Source: Achatina immaculata
Taxonomy: Eukaryota > Mollusca > Gastropoda > Stylommatophora > Achatinidae
Direction of reading: 5' to 3'
DNA: 64,000 nt
NCBI GenBank assembly: GCA_009760885.1
Contig: CM019693.1
Span: 372,001 to 436,000, forward strand
In this document: one piece after another, positions 10,863 to 21,600 of the stretch
Position numbering within the stretch: position 1 is the stretch's first letter
How the letters are laid out: every line of letters starts with the position of its first letter
Position numbers and translations under genes: made by a program
Notes under the pieces: model-generated
The model's database searches: none
What the model was told of the DNA's origin: nothing
The model's input: the letters and a program-made list of their open reading frames with translations, nothing else

Positions 10863-11375
10863 AGTCAGTCATTTGCATGTCCCTTGCGGAACTTTGCCTC
10901 CCTAACAGTCTCCTGTAGGCCTCTCGGTTGTAAGCAAGATGCCCTGCTGCTAATCATTCGGTGATCATCAAAGATGTCTTTCAGCCATCTTCGCCTTGGT
11001 CTTCCTCTCTTTCTTTTTCCTATTATGTATCATTCTAAGATGGTCTTCTCTAAATTATAATGACGTTTAATGTGTCCAAAATATTTAAGTTTTCTCTGTT
11101 TAATCCTCTTTATAAGCCAACCTTCATCAATATTAAGTGCTTGTGGTATGGATATATTTGTTCTTTTTTTTTGTGCCCATGATATTTGAAGAACTCTTCT
11201 GTAGCATTTACATTCAAAGGCATTTATGTGTTTCTCAGCTGTTTTGTTAAGCATCCAGGTCTCACGGGTATATGTTGCAATGGGAAAGATAGATGCCCTT
11301 AAAAATCTTATTTTTGTGGTTCTGTCTGTTCCTCTCTACAGCTTCTTTAGTTGTTTTACTTTTTGAAGAGCGATA
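10863..11375 (-). mobile_element. LINE-A 3' fragment
   Basis: On the minus strand a 74-residue frame (11254-11030) reads LNKTAEKHINAFECKCYRRV, LQISW and YFGHIKRHYNLEKTILE, then the GKRK-RGRP region in a shifted frame. The tail here is (TGAC/TGAA)-like rather than a clean tetranucleotide run. Confidence 0.85.
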
Positions 11376-11589
11376 TTACTAGAATTCAAAAGCTGGAATG
11401 AAAGAAAAATATTCTGCTAGAGACCACCAAAATATGTCAGCAAGAAAATGTGTTAATGGTGTTAAAGAAATGATATCAACAACAGATATATTCTATGTTT
11501 AACGTATTCACGATAAACAATGTAGTGAAAATATGTGAGAGGAAAATAGAAGATTTCGAACATCTATTAAACTGTGAAGACTCTATCAC

Positions 11590-11697
11590 TTTACAGTAGA
11601 AAAAAATAGATCCAAGTTACCCCAATATGGAAGAATCTGAAGTGGCAGAAATAATGATAGCTATAGAACAACTGAAAAACAACAAAGTAGCAGGAAA
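11590..11697 (+). mobile_element. LINE linker fragment
   Basis: One frame reads YPNMEESEVAEIMIAIEQLK then NNKVAGK, the typical pre-RT linker of endonuclease-type LINEs. It stops at the TATG repeat. Confidence 0.6.
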
Positions 11698-11905
11698 GCA
11701 ACTGAATGTACATATGCACGTATGTATATGTATGTATGTATGTATGTATGTATATGTATATATGTACATATGTATATGTATGTATGTATGTGTGTATGTA
11801 TGTATGCATGCATGTATATATGTATGTAAGGATTTATGTATGTATGTATGTATATATGTATGTATGTATGTGTGTGTGTATGTATGTATGTATGTATGTA
11901 TCAAA
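11698..11905. repeat. (TATG)n microsatellite
   Basis: About 200 bp of TATG/TGTA repeats with interruptions. Tyr/Met/Cys-rich and Tyr/Thr/His-rich frames on both strands are repeat translations, not genes. Confidence 0.95.
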
Positions 11906-12510
11906 ATCTAATATGCAAACCATTACTGATAACTTCTCGGAGGCATGTGACAACTTTGGCCTTACGATCAACATCGGAAAAACAGAAGTCGTATATCAAC
12001 CCGCCCACAACAAAGAATATACTGACCCGAAAATCGTGATAAAGGGACAAAAGCTGAAATCCATAGAAAAGTTCACTTATCTTGACAATACCCTTTCCAG
12101 GGCAGTCAGTCTTGATGCTGAAATCAGCAACAGAATAGCTAAAGCCAGCGCAGCATTTGGGAGGCTTCAACAAATGTATGGGAAACAAAAGACCTCAGCA
12201 TTACCACCAAGTTAAAGGTCTGTAAAGCTGTCGTTCTGACCACACTAATGTATGCAACCGAAACATGAAAGTCTAGAGTATACATGCAAGACAAGTAAAT
12301 CACTTCTATCTAGGATGTCTCAGAAAAAAAAATACTGAACATCAAATGGCAGCAAATGATACCCGATACTAAATTCCTCACAAGAGCTAATATTCCAAGC
12401 ATCTACACAATGCTTCAAAAGGCGCAAATTCGATGGATAGGGCACGTAGTCAGAATGAGTAACACTCTATTGCCCAAACGACTCCTTTATCGGGAGCTAC
12501 TTGACGGAGA
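11906..12510 (+). mobile_element. LINE-H RT C-terminal fragment
   Basis: Reads TITDNFSEACDNFGLTINI, GKTEVVYQP, a YLDNTLSRAVSLDAEISNR thumb region, RIAKASAAFGRLQQMYG, then after frameshifts KAQIRWIGHVVRMSN and LPKRLLYREL. This is a LINE type distinct from A to F. The catalytic part would fall where the TATG microsatellite now sits. Confidence 0.8.
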
Positions 12511-13332
12511 AACGGAATGCCAGGAATATCAGTCGGTGGTTGCAACCTTAACAACTTAAGATATGCAAATGACACAGTTCTGATTGCTAAAAGTGAAGGG
12601 GAGCTACAGATTCTTCTGAACATCGTGGCTCGTGAAAGTAAAAGTAAAGGTTTCAGCCTGAATAAAAAGAAGACTGAAGTGATGGTCATCTGAAAGAAAA
12701 GAACACCACCAAGATGTAGCATTACCATCGATGGCACAAAACTGAAACAAGTTGATAGATTCAAGTACTTAGTAACGATGATAACAGCTGATGGGAAATG
12801 TCACAACGAAATAAAAAGCAGACGTGCTCAGGCCAAGTCAGCATTCCAGAAAATGAGAAACATCTTGTGCAAAAGATCCATATCAATGGAAACAAGATTC
12901 TGAGTACTTAAATGTTACATCTACCCAATTTTGTTTTATGGATGTAAAGCATGTTCCATGAATAAGAGAGTATAGAGAGAAATGGAGGCCATGAAAATGT
13001 GGTTCAAAAGGATGTTGAAGGTACCATGGACAGCTAAGAAAACCAAAGAAGACGTCCTAAGAGAGGCTGGAGTTAAAAGGCAAATTACAGCAAAGATCAG
13101 AGGCAGACAAGCGAGATTTGTAGGACATTTTCTGAGAAGAGGAAAATTGGAACACATTGTAGTAACTGGAAAAACTTAGGGAAGAAGAGACAGAAGAAGA
13201 CAGAGAGAGAAGTTACTAGATGGCCTGTCAGTATGGCTAGGAAGAAGATCACCGGTGGATCTCATAATCAAGTCTAAAGACAGGGAATTGTGAATAGAAA
13301 TGATCGCCTATGCTGAGCGGCATGGCACTTGA
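12511..13332 (+). mobile_element. LINE-F 3' half, degenerate
   Basis: Starts at the GISVGGCNLNNLRYANDTV region (the YADD catalytic box appears as YAND), continues through DRFKYLVTMITADGKCHN, SAFQKMRNILCKRSISMETR, CYIYPILFYGC and RGKLEHIVVTGKT, and ends RHGT-stop with a TTGATTGA tail. Several in-frame stops. It abuts LINE-H directly at about 12510. Confidence 0.85.
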
Positions 13333-13829
13333 TTGATTGACAGCTGTGCTTATGACTTTGATTCTGATGGTAGCAATTATTGTATTAGTGTTTGTTACAC
13401 AGTTAGGGGTTTCTCGCTGAATTATATGTCGCTTTTTGACATTTCAGTAACCTTTAGTTGTTATTGATCACACGAATTCTGCATGATTCATTTTTTTATT
13501 CTTAAGTTTCTCCATCATCATCATCATCATCAAGATCATAATCACTTTTCCTTTCTTAATCCCTTCTTTGTTTCTTTCTAAACCTCAAAACTCTGAAGTC
13601 AGAAATACATATCCAGTTTTTTCATTCTTTGTAAGCTATCATAAAGTTATAAACCCAGCGCTGCACAAACGATTGATTTGATTTGATTGATTGATCTTAA
13701 GGGGTAGAATCACTTCAGTCAGGATATTCCCATATCTGCTTCACCGCCAGTTCCATGAACCTAAATGAATTAATTACTGTTGTTATTATTATAAACCTGC
13801 AATCAACAAATTATATAACTGTGAGACCG
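13333..13829. other. Unassigned spacer with (ATC)n
   Basis: About 500 bp with a CATCATCATCATCATCA run at 13513-13532, possibly an old LINE tail. No supported gene. Confidence 0.5.
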
Positions 13830-13935
13830 GGACACTTAATAAAACAGCTGAGAAACACATAAATGCCTTTGAATGTAAATGCTACAGAAGAGTTCTTTAA
13901 ATATCGTGGGGATAAAAAAAGAACAAATATATCCA
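13830..13935 (+). mobile_element. LINE-A fragment
   Basis: Reads NKTAEKHINAFECKCYRRVL then ISWG and KRTNISI, identical in position to the LINE-A finger region. Only ~105 bp is present. Confidence 0.75.
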
Positions 13936-15700
13936 TTGATGATAACAGTAATCATTGCTGTGTTAGATGATTATGTTGGGGGTACACAGTTGTGTTTTTT
14001 TCTTTCTATCTCTACATAAAACGTGCGTATATAAAATGAAGGTGCCATGATCCTCTAGAGTTGAAAAGTCTGGGCTCCGTTAGATCAGCCACGACGAGTA
14101 CCAGACATGATTATAATTTTCTTTCAAATGCTTCGTTCCTGACCCAGAGGCTTGTGAAATTACTGACATTTAAACACGAAAACATTATTTTTTTAAAATT
14201 CACATGAAATACTTTTTTACTTGGTTTTTTTTTTCACCAAAGATAAACATTATTCAAAACTTTATGCTACATCTAGCATTAGGGAGTTTGATCTTACTTT
14301 TGAAATGCGTTATTATCAGTGTTGTAATGGCTGTTGTATTAATCTTATAATTCTATAGTTACATCACAAGTCAGTAGTCACCTTTTTCCCCCAGTAGAAC
14401 TGAGAGGCCGCATGACATGTGAAAAACTTGGTTAATAATGTCACATTTTGCTCAGTTATTTCGAGAAATGATGTTAGTCTTCATTACCATAGAAAGCCTT
14501 CTGTTGTTAGCTATTTTATTAGTGATACAATACGGCTTTACCTTACTGCCTTCTTTAATTTTTGTCTCTGGTAGGTAAAATTCTGAACGACTTTTTACGA
14601 CGTGTCCGCATAGAGACAACGTAAATCCGGTTCATGTAGCAGAGGTGCCTTTTAAGAGGTGGACGTTTTGGATTTTGCATAGCCCTGCCTCAAAGTACGA
14701 ACGGAATAACTGATCTGGGTAAGTATTTACCATCATTCTATGCCATCTACTGTGGGGAAGTTGGTTGTAATAAATCTCCATCTGCCTTAGTTTAAAACTT
14801 CTTTCTGCTCTTCCTTTGATGTTGTCTAATTAACTTTATCGTTGTTCTCGCTGTACATTTCCCTGGGATATGTTTGTGTGTGTGTGTGTGTGCGCGCGCG
14901 CGCGCGCGTGCCTGCCACTGGGTAATAATGATATGAAATGTGGCCTACCAGAATAGACGTTCCATGAGTATGGCAGATCACCATATTTGTTTATGTATCC
15001 TTGGTTGAGGACATAAACCCGTGCTGATGAATGGTGAACTCTGTGTGGAACCTGTGGTTCTCTTTGTATTGTTTATGGTAGTTATGTTGTATTGTGGTTT
15101 TTCCTTGGAATAGAAGAAGTGTATAACAAGAACTTTCTTCTCACCCACCCCACACTTGTGTTTAATTTTTATATCCAATGATCTCTGGGTATCGGTTTAT
15201 GCTGGGTCTTGATTTTGCATCGGTTTAAGTTACTAGGTGCCCAACTGGCGTGGAAAAAAAGAAAAGCATTTGAACCGATCGAAAACAAAAAGTATCTCCG
15301 GGGATTGAGAATCATGAGGGCCAAAGCTCTCCAGCTTGGCACATCTCGTTGGAGAAACCTGGCAAATTAAAGGGAAAGCTGTGAGATAGGCATCAAAATG
15401 AAAACCCTTTATAAAACAGAAGACGGTCAGGAACGCTAAGCTAATTATGGAAGAAAGAATTGCTTTTTTTGTTGAAAAATTCGGGATGGAGGGAGCGGGG
15501 GGGGGGGGGGTATGGATGTAAAAGTTAAAACTAGTTGGTCCACCGATTTACAATGGCTGCAATACTTCACTTAAACTGTTGTTATCATTTTCCTTCTTTT
15601 TTTATTCATTGCGTCTTTGTTTTTCTATTCAAGTTCCGAAAATTTTCAAATATATAGCACGTAACAAATAATGTAACATCTATGTTTGTCCAACACTGGT
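13936..15700. other. Unassigned DNA upstream of the serpin remnant
   Basis: No supported ORF. Contains a TG/CG alternating run at 14873-14908, a G run at 15499-15510, and a GGGTAAGTAT donor-like site at about 14718 that could end an unseen exon. If the serpin locus has upstream exons, they should lie here or further left; none could be recognised. Confidence 0.45.
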
Positions 15701-16017
15701 TAAAAAAAAACAAAAAACGTGAATTACTGATCTCAACAGAGAAATTGATCAAAGAACCTGGCATGGTATCAGAGCTGTTTGAGGGTCTACTAAAGAAGTC
15801 CACCTGGCATTTCCCAAATTCAGCATTGAGAGTGAGTTTTAACTCAAGGACAGTCTGCGTGAGCTAGGTGTTGTCCGAGCATTTGACGAAGCGCAAGCCG
15901 ACTTTACTGGGATTAGTGAAGCTGGTAAGTCGAAATATTTGTTGCTCAGTGCATGAGTTTCCTAATCTCTTTCACAGCGACATCTGGTGGAGTTTGTAAT
16001 GTTTGACATGAATGTAG

Positions 16018-16095
16018 GACGGCTGAGTAGTCAATTGGTTAGTGCAGTCATATCTCGTGCTCTGTGATTCAAATCCAGCGGGAAGCCCACGGTTA
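16018..16095 (+). mobile_element. tRNA-like SINE head (fragment)
   Basis: GGCTGAGTAGTCAATTGG resembles a tRNA A box region, and GATTCAAATCC about 35 bp later resembles a B box. No clear SINE body follows. It lies in the serpin intron. Confidence 0.45.
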
Positions 16096-16563
16096 AGAAA
16101 AATGTGTGTAGTAATATTATAAACTCAGTATACCAATATGACTGTCTCGACTACCTGCGAAATATCTTTACTAGATCTCACAAAAGTATTCATAGATACT
16201 TTTTCTCCTGTTTTCCATTTTATGTTATTTTATTATTTTATCTTTTCTGTTGTCCCGAAAGAAATTTCGCAAATTTGTTTTTGTCTTTGCAACCATTGGT
16301 TTCATTTTCCTACGCACTAATTTTCTAATGTTATCACTCATTTTGAAACAGTGCCATACATTTTCAATTATCTTTACCTCAAAATCCTCGCTAAAACATG
16401 CTTGCAACATATTATACAACTAAATCATCATACAAATTACACACGTAAATATTAAAGGGTTCTCATGTTTACATGCTATCCTCTAAATAAATAACATTCC
16501 AGAAGAACTTCACAATGGACCCCAGTCTATGTTGGTTAATAAAACAGTGTTAGAATGTTGACT

Positions 16564-17243
16564 AACAACAGAAATGTACTTAGACCAGATAGCAAGTTAG
16601 TGGAGGAGGTCAACGAATTTGTATATCTTTGCAGCAGAGTAGTAGAAAATGGAGACAGCACAGAGGACATCAACAGCAGACTTACTAGAGGAAACCAGGC
16701 TTTTGCAATGCTGCAGACTATATGGAAATCTTTAAAAAAAACTAAGCATGAAGACGAAAATCAGGATATTTAAGAGTCATATTCTCTATGGAACTTAATG
16801 CTGGAAAATCACCAAAACCATAGAAAACAAGCTTAATTCTTTCCAGACTAAATGTTTACGAAGAATTAGAAGAATATTTTGGCCAAAAACCATAATCAAT
16901 AACATCGTGTTGGCAGAAATGCAGATGAAGCCACTGACAGCAATTATTGAGGAAAGACGCTGGCGATGATTGGGGCATGTGATCCGGATGAATGACGAAT
17001 TCACTACCAAAAATAGCACTAAGATGGACACCACAGGGGAATAGAAGTAAGGGTAGACCAAAAGAGACATGGAGAAGAACAACAGAAAGGATGTTAAGCA
17101 ATAGAGGGCTTACCTGAGCAAGAACAGAAAAAAGGCAAAGGACAGGCATTTGTGGAAAACCCTTAGGAAGTGCAATTGACACTTAAGGTTGAGAGAGAGA
17201 GAAAGAGAGAGAGAGAGAGGGAGATGGAGAGAGAGAGAGAGGG
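16564..17243 (+). mobile_element. LINE-B, 5'-truncated, 12-bp TSD, (GA)n tail
   Basis: AGAATGTTGACT occurs at 16552-16563 and 17244-17255. The insert reads EEVNEFVYLCSRVVENGDST then EDINSRLTRGNQAFAMLQTI, and with frameshifts the KTIENKLNSFQTKCLRRIR and WTPQGN-RSKGRPKET regions. It ends with about 55 bp of GA-rich DNA immediately before the second TSD copy, which shows that the GA tract is the retrotransposon tail. It sits about 160 bp upstream of the serpin terminal exon. Confidence 0.92.
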
Positions 17244-17406
17244 AGAATGTTGACTGCTTTTATTGAAATAACTGCAGTATCGATTTTCATATGGACCAGT
17301 TTTTTTCCTCTGTCTCTGTGTTCTTGTGCTTTTTCTATTCAGTGTCATTATTACAGTTTAGATTATACATTATATACCTCTGTCTTGTTACGTCTTTACT
17401 CCCCAG

Positions 17407-17627
17407 GTCGACATTATATAGACCAGGTGATCCACAAGGCCAAAATTGACGTCGATGAGAGAGGAACCGTAGCTTCGGCAGCCACAGCTATAACAGCTGT
17501 ATTCTCTTCACTGCTATTTCCAGCAGAAGAAACTTTCATAGCCGACCACCCTTTTATTTTCTTTCTTCGAGACAACCAGAACAGGCAGATATTGTTCCAG
17601 GGAAAGGTAGCTCGTTTTCTTTCCTGA
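17407..17627 (+). CDS. Serpin terminal exon
   Basis: Acceptor CTCCCCAG precedes 17407. The completed codon is Gly, followed by RHYIDQVIHKAKIDVDERGT, an alanine-rich hinge (VASAATA), a loop of about 14 residues, then FIADHPFIFFLRDNQNRQIL and FQGKVARFLS. Loop numbering from the hinge Gly (P15) puts Thr at P14, small residues at P12-P9, and P1 near the SSLL stretch, so a chymotrypsin- or elastase-like target is possible but uncertain. The open frame upstream of 17407 is intronic. Confidence 0.85.
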
Positions 17628-19119
17628 TTAGCCAGTATTACCTCACGTCCGTCATAGATACCGAATAGGCTACCAAAAGGATTTCATCCACATCGGCCAT
17701 GGACTTATCTTGGTAGAACCAAGAGCAAGTATTTTTTTTCGATCATGAATTAGTCCTTATATTGACTGAAGTATCTGTGTTGAAAAAGTATATTAGGATT
17801 AATGTTTTGTGCTGGAATGATTCTGTTCTGAATTGGTTAAAAAAAATCGTGCATGTTTTATTTTCTCTTAGTGACTCTGTCATCTTTTGCTTACCAGTGC
17901 CAACAAGAGAAATCAAAATGAGCCGAGAGGAAAACACCACCATTAATACCGAAGCTACAAACATGATTTTTCCATACTTTTTTAAATAGAAAGTCTGTAA
18001 GGCAGTCAAAGGTATTTTCTGGCCCTCTAAACTATCGAGTAGCCTTTTCTTTTGTCACTGCGGGCACAACTATAAATGATGGTAGCTCTCTATGCCCAGG
18101 AACGTTCCACCGACTCCATCTCTCTTTTTATCTGTGGCTATTTATAAAATGGGACTCGTCAGAATCAGAAATTAAAATATAAGAAACATTCATCACTGTT
18201 CGCCGTTTCATGTGTATAGGTTTATTGCACTGAAGGTACAAAATGGTTGCCCTACTTTTTTAAAAAATTCACTTGCAATATATATTTTATACTTCGATTC
18301 TCACGATAGTTTTTTTTTTAATAGCGTAATCGCTGCGCTGGGCTGTTAATATTTATCGGTGGCGAGGTTTTATAAAACACCCTTGCATGTTCGAGACCAC
18401 AGTTCTATTCCCCGCTGATGTAATTTGTTTGTTCGTTTCATTTGCGTTTGACACCAGAGAGAAGTATTTCTTTAAACATCCAACAGTCCAAATTACGTAC
18501 CATGGAGTTACTGTTTCCTCATTTTATCCCCCCCCCCCTTTTTTTTTTTACTGTTTACGGATGTGTGCCCAGATAAGACGATTTCTGTGTAATAATTGCA
18601 GTCTCTTTAATTATTTTCATCTTTAATATGTCTCTCTGTCTCTCTTTGTCTGTATGACCACGTCTTTCTCTTTGTCTGTCTTTGTCTCTCTCCCTATATC
18701 TCTCTCTTTGTCTGTCATTCTCTGTCTGTCTCTCTTTTTATCCGTCTCTCTCTCTCTGACTCTTTCTTTGTTTGTCTGTCTCTCCCTCTTTGAATGTTTC
18801 TCTCTGTCTCTCTCTCTCTGAACGTGCTGTCTTCATCTCCCCAGAAAAGGATACTTTTTATACACGTGCATGGCGTCGGATAAAGTTCGATATCGTCTTA
18901 AACTTCCCTGGTGAAGCCAATAAGTAACAATTCCTGCAGAAATCACTTTAGAACCGAGGAAGACTGAACAAAGCAGAATGCTACGAAGAGCACTACAGAG
19001 AAGTGGGGTATGGTGCTGGTGGATTCCAACTTTCTGGCTTTTTTTTTTTTTTACTTATCAAAGAGATATCTTCTCTCCTTCAAAACATTTTCAGATAAAA
19101 CAATACAGCAAAGGTTTCC
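17628..19119. other. Unassigned DNA downstream of the serpin exon
   Basis: No supported ORF. Includes a C run with a following T run at 18529-18549 and a TCTCTGTCTCT-type pyrimidine-rich block at 18625-18840. The serpin 3' UTR should lie in the first few hundred bases, but no clear poly(A) signal was chosen. Confidence 0.5.
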
Positions 19120-19262
19120 TACTCCATATTGTTATTAAGAGAGGCCAAATTAGCAGGCATAAAATCTCTTGATGATGTTGAAAAGCTCGCTGAAAACAGG
19201 AAAACTTGGCAAACTACCATGTGAGCCCTATGTGACGTTTAACGGCACGAGAAGGATGTAAG
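19120..19262 (+). mobile_element. LINE-D 3' fragment
   Basis: Reads EAKLAGIKSLDDVEKLAENR then KTWQTTM in one frame, followed by the GAGCCCTATGTGACGTTTAA box and a GGATGTAAGAAGAA tail. Confidence 0.8.
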
Positions 19263-19279
19263 AAGAAACTGCTGTTACA

Positions 19280-19690
19280 CTACGCTTTCTCATGATCGTT
19301 AGACTTCCTGCCGGGAGACGATGGCAGTTACACTTCTCCAGAGATCTCGGTCCTTAATATCTTCTATCAGCTCAGCCGATGACCTCTCACTGTGTCGCTG
19401 CATTAGACTTCCCCTGCCTCTTCTCATTTGTCTTTCCTGTTATGTTTTAAAGCTCTCCCGTCGTATGACCACTGAATGACGACTAGTTTTCTTATGGATT
19501 CAACTTAGGTTCTCTTCTACATTTGCTTTTGTCAGGCATTACCAGTTTGTCATCTTCATGGCACTTTTAACATTCTTATAACAAACATCTTTGTTGCCTC
19601 TAGTGATCTTTACACTGACCTGTTGATTCTCCATGACTTATTACCCCACAGAGTAAGATATGCTAAACCGTGCCTTCTATAATTCCACTT
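19280..19690 (-). mobile_element. Degenerate LINE-C/F-like 3' fragment
   Basis: Heavily mutated minus-strand sequence whose order of blocks resembles the C-terminal end of LINE-C/F, comparable to 8490-8790. No intact frame. Confidence 0.4.
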
Positions 19691-20394
19691 TCACACACAC
19701 TGAAACATAAAAGCAATAAAACTCGTTCCTTGGTTTCTCAACTATTTTCTCTTATAAAATTAAACAATTTCAAATAAAGGCAGTCAGAAAAGAAAAATAT
19801 GTGCATAAATGTTACTACAACTGGATCACTACAAAAGAAAAATTAAAGCTCCATTTTGTTTCTTAAATGGCTTCCATAAAAAAAAGAAAAATAAAACATT
19901 GTGCCACAAACTGCAGACAGAAACTCTTCAACACAGAACAAAATAAACAACTTTCCTGATCGTCAGAAGTTAATACACTAGATTAGTATGTCAACCTTTC
20001 AATTGCACATTATGGGATTTTTCTGAGGGGTTGGAATGGGTTTTCATCTTCAAGATCATAAACAAATGAAAGCTCCCTTCTGCTTCCTTGAGGTACCATA
20101 GGGCCTCAGTTTCTGACATTTTGAATAAGTGCCTTTCAAACTGAGGTTCATGTTTTACTTGTATAGACAAATTCTGCTAAGAATCAGCACCATTCACGCA
20201 CAGCTGCTGGGAACACTGAAAGGAACTCCCAGATGGAGAAGAAACATCCTGGGTAAAGAATTACAGAATGTCACAGGATATTCTCATATGACTGGTTCTC
20301 AACATCCATCAGGTCTATTAAGTACATCATCTTAACTTTGTTTTGAAATACAGTACAGTATACCCTGACCAAAGACTGCTGTAAGCAGCATATA
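19691..20394. other. Unassigned AT-rich DNA
   Basis: AT-rich with short A runs. A 68-residue frame at 20129-20335 has no recognisable domain and is not called. Confidence 0.5.
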
Positions 20395-20600
20395 ACTGAG
20401 TTACTTTAATCAGAGTATAGCCATGTCAGTGTAATCAGAGCGTAGCCATGTTAGTGTAATCAGAGCAGAGCCATGTTAGTGTAATCAGAGCAAAGCCATG
20501 TTAGTGTAATCATAGCATAGCCATGTTAGTGTAATCAGAGCATAGCCATGTAAGTGTAATCAGAGTATAGCCATGTAAGTGTAATCAGAGTATAACCGAT
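20395..20600. repeat. 26-bp tandem repeat, ~8 units
   Basis: Units of about 26 bp with GTAATCAGAGCATAGCCATG, differing at one or two positions. Confidence 0.9.
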
Positions 20601-20827
20601 TTCTGATCAATTTTCCCAAGAAGTTATTCTTGTCGACTCAAAGAACCTGAGATCACACTAAAGGAGGATTTCTGGGAAATGGGGACACATTTTTGGTGGG
20701 AATTTTGAGTTCAAAGGATTATTAAAACAACTTGTTTGCCAACCACTCATGATTACTAACTATGTCAAGAAAATTATGTACTCTGACAGCAAACATTGAA
20801 CTGTTCCTCATGGTTGATATTAAACTA

Positions 20828-21600
20828 TGAGGGCCATACCGAAAGTCATGAGCAAAAATTTTTAGAGATCAGAATTTACAGATAGAGAAAATATAAATGT
20901 ATCACCTTAACCTGCATCCTTTTCTTCACATTTCAACATAATCTCTATTTCTCTGCACACACTTTTCCCATCGCTCTGCAGTTTAAAAATACCTTTCTGG
21001 TAGAATTCCGTTCCAGCTGACCGATGGCACATACGCACTGCCTTCTGGACGTTCTCTCCTGTGGGATCCAGCAGGCACAAACTTTTCTATAGCCTAGGGT
21101 TTCAATCACTTCCTGTACTGCATTGTGTTCTATTTCAAGATTTACAGCAATTTCAGATACTGTGACAGGTCTGTTTCTTTAATGATGTCGTCAACCCTTT
21201 CCATGTTGCATTCAGTGGAGCCAGTTCAAGGGTGACCGCTGTGAGGCACATCTTGGATGCTCATGTCTCCATCTTTGAAATATTTCACCCACTTCCTAAC
21301 ACTGTTAGCATCATTACACACATCTCCAAAAGCAAGTTCAAGTCTTTGGTGAATTTCAGCAACAGGATTTCCTCTTAAAGGAAATAACTCAATAACAGCA
21401 CGATGACGAAACGAAACTTCAGCACCTGCCCTTTTGTTTATGCTCCATGTGGTCACTTGACACATGATGGTGACGTCATGTGACCTCTACATGAAGTGCA
21501 GAGGACGCAGATGAAGATGAGTTATATTACATTTATATTTTCTCTATAAATTTTAATTTTTAAAAAGTTTTTGCTCACAACTTTCGGTATGACCCTTGCA
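20828..21600 (-). mobile_element. Mariner transposon, internally deleted
   Basis: Inverted ends match (TGAGGGCCATACCGAAAGT on the left; CTTTCGGTATGACCCTT on the right). A TA dinucleotide precedes the left end at 20826-20827. The minus-strand ORF (21465-21226) encodes the N-terminal helix-turn-helix: FRHRAVIELFPLRGNPVAEI, FGDVCNDANSVRKWVKYFKD, DVPHSGHP-stop. Fragments of the next region (ETLGYRKV-AC) and the extreme C-terminus (EFYQKGI) follow, but the whole DDD catalytic domain is missing. At ~773 bp it is a non-autonomous derivative. Confidence 0.9.

Larger units (their letters stand above)
15720..17627 (+). pseudogene. Serpin, C-terminal part, probably a pseudogene
   Basis: Two exons of a serine protease inhibitor (serpin) are recognisable. 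Exon A (about 15720-15924) reads EKLIKEPGMVSELFEGLLKK, then after a +1 shift near 15797 VHLAFPKFSIESEF, a TAA stop at about 15838, LKDSLRELGVVRAFDEAQAD and FTGISEAG. It ends at a GTAAGT donor. Exon B (17407-17627) begins after CCCCAG, joins in phase, and encodes the hinge DERGTVASAATA, the reactive-centre loop and the ADHPFIFFLRDNQNRQILFQ signature, ending GKVARFLS-stop. The hinge is of the inhibitory type. The intron holds a SINE head and a LINE-B. The two lesions in exon A and the lack of recognisable upstream exons suggest a decayed gene or partial duplicate; assembly error is the alternative. Confidence 0.75.

Noticed and set aside
11591..12039. Tyr/His/Thr- and Cys/Met/Tyr-rich frames
   Set aside because: They are translations of the TATG microsatellite.
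17247..17406. Upstream part of the open frame that continues into the serpin exon
   Set aside because: It precedes a clear CCCCAG acceptor and has no serpin similarity; it is intron.
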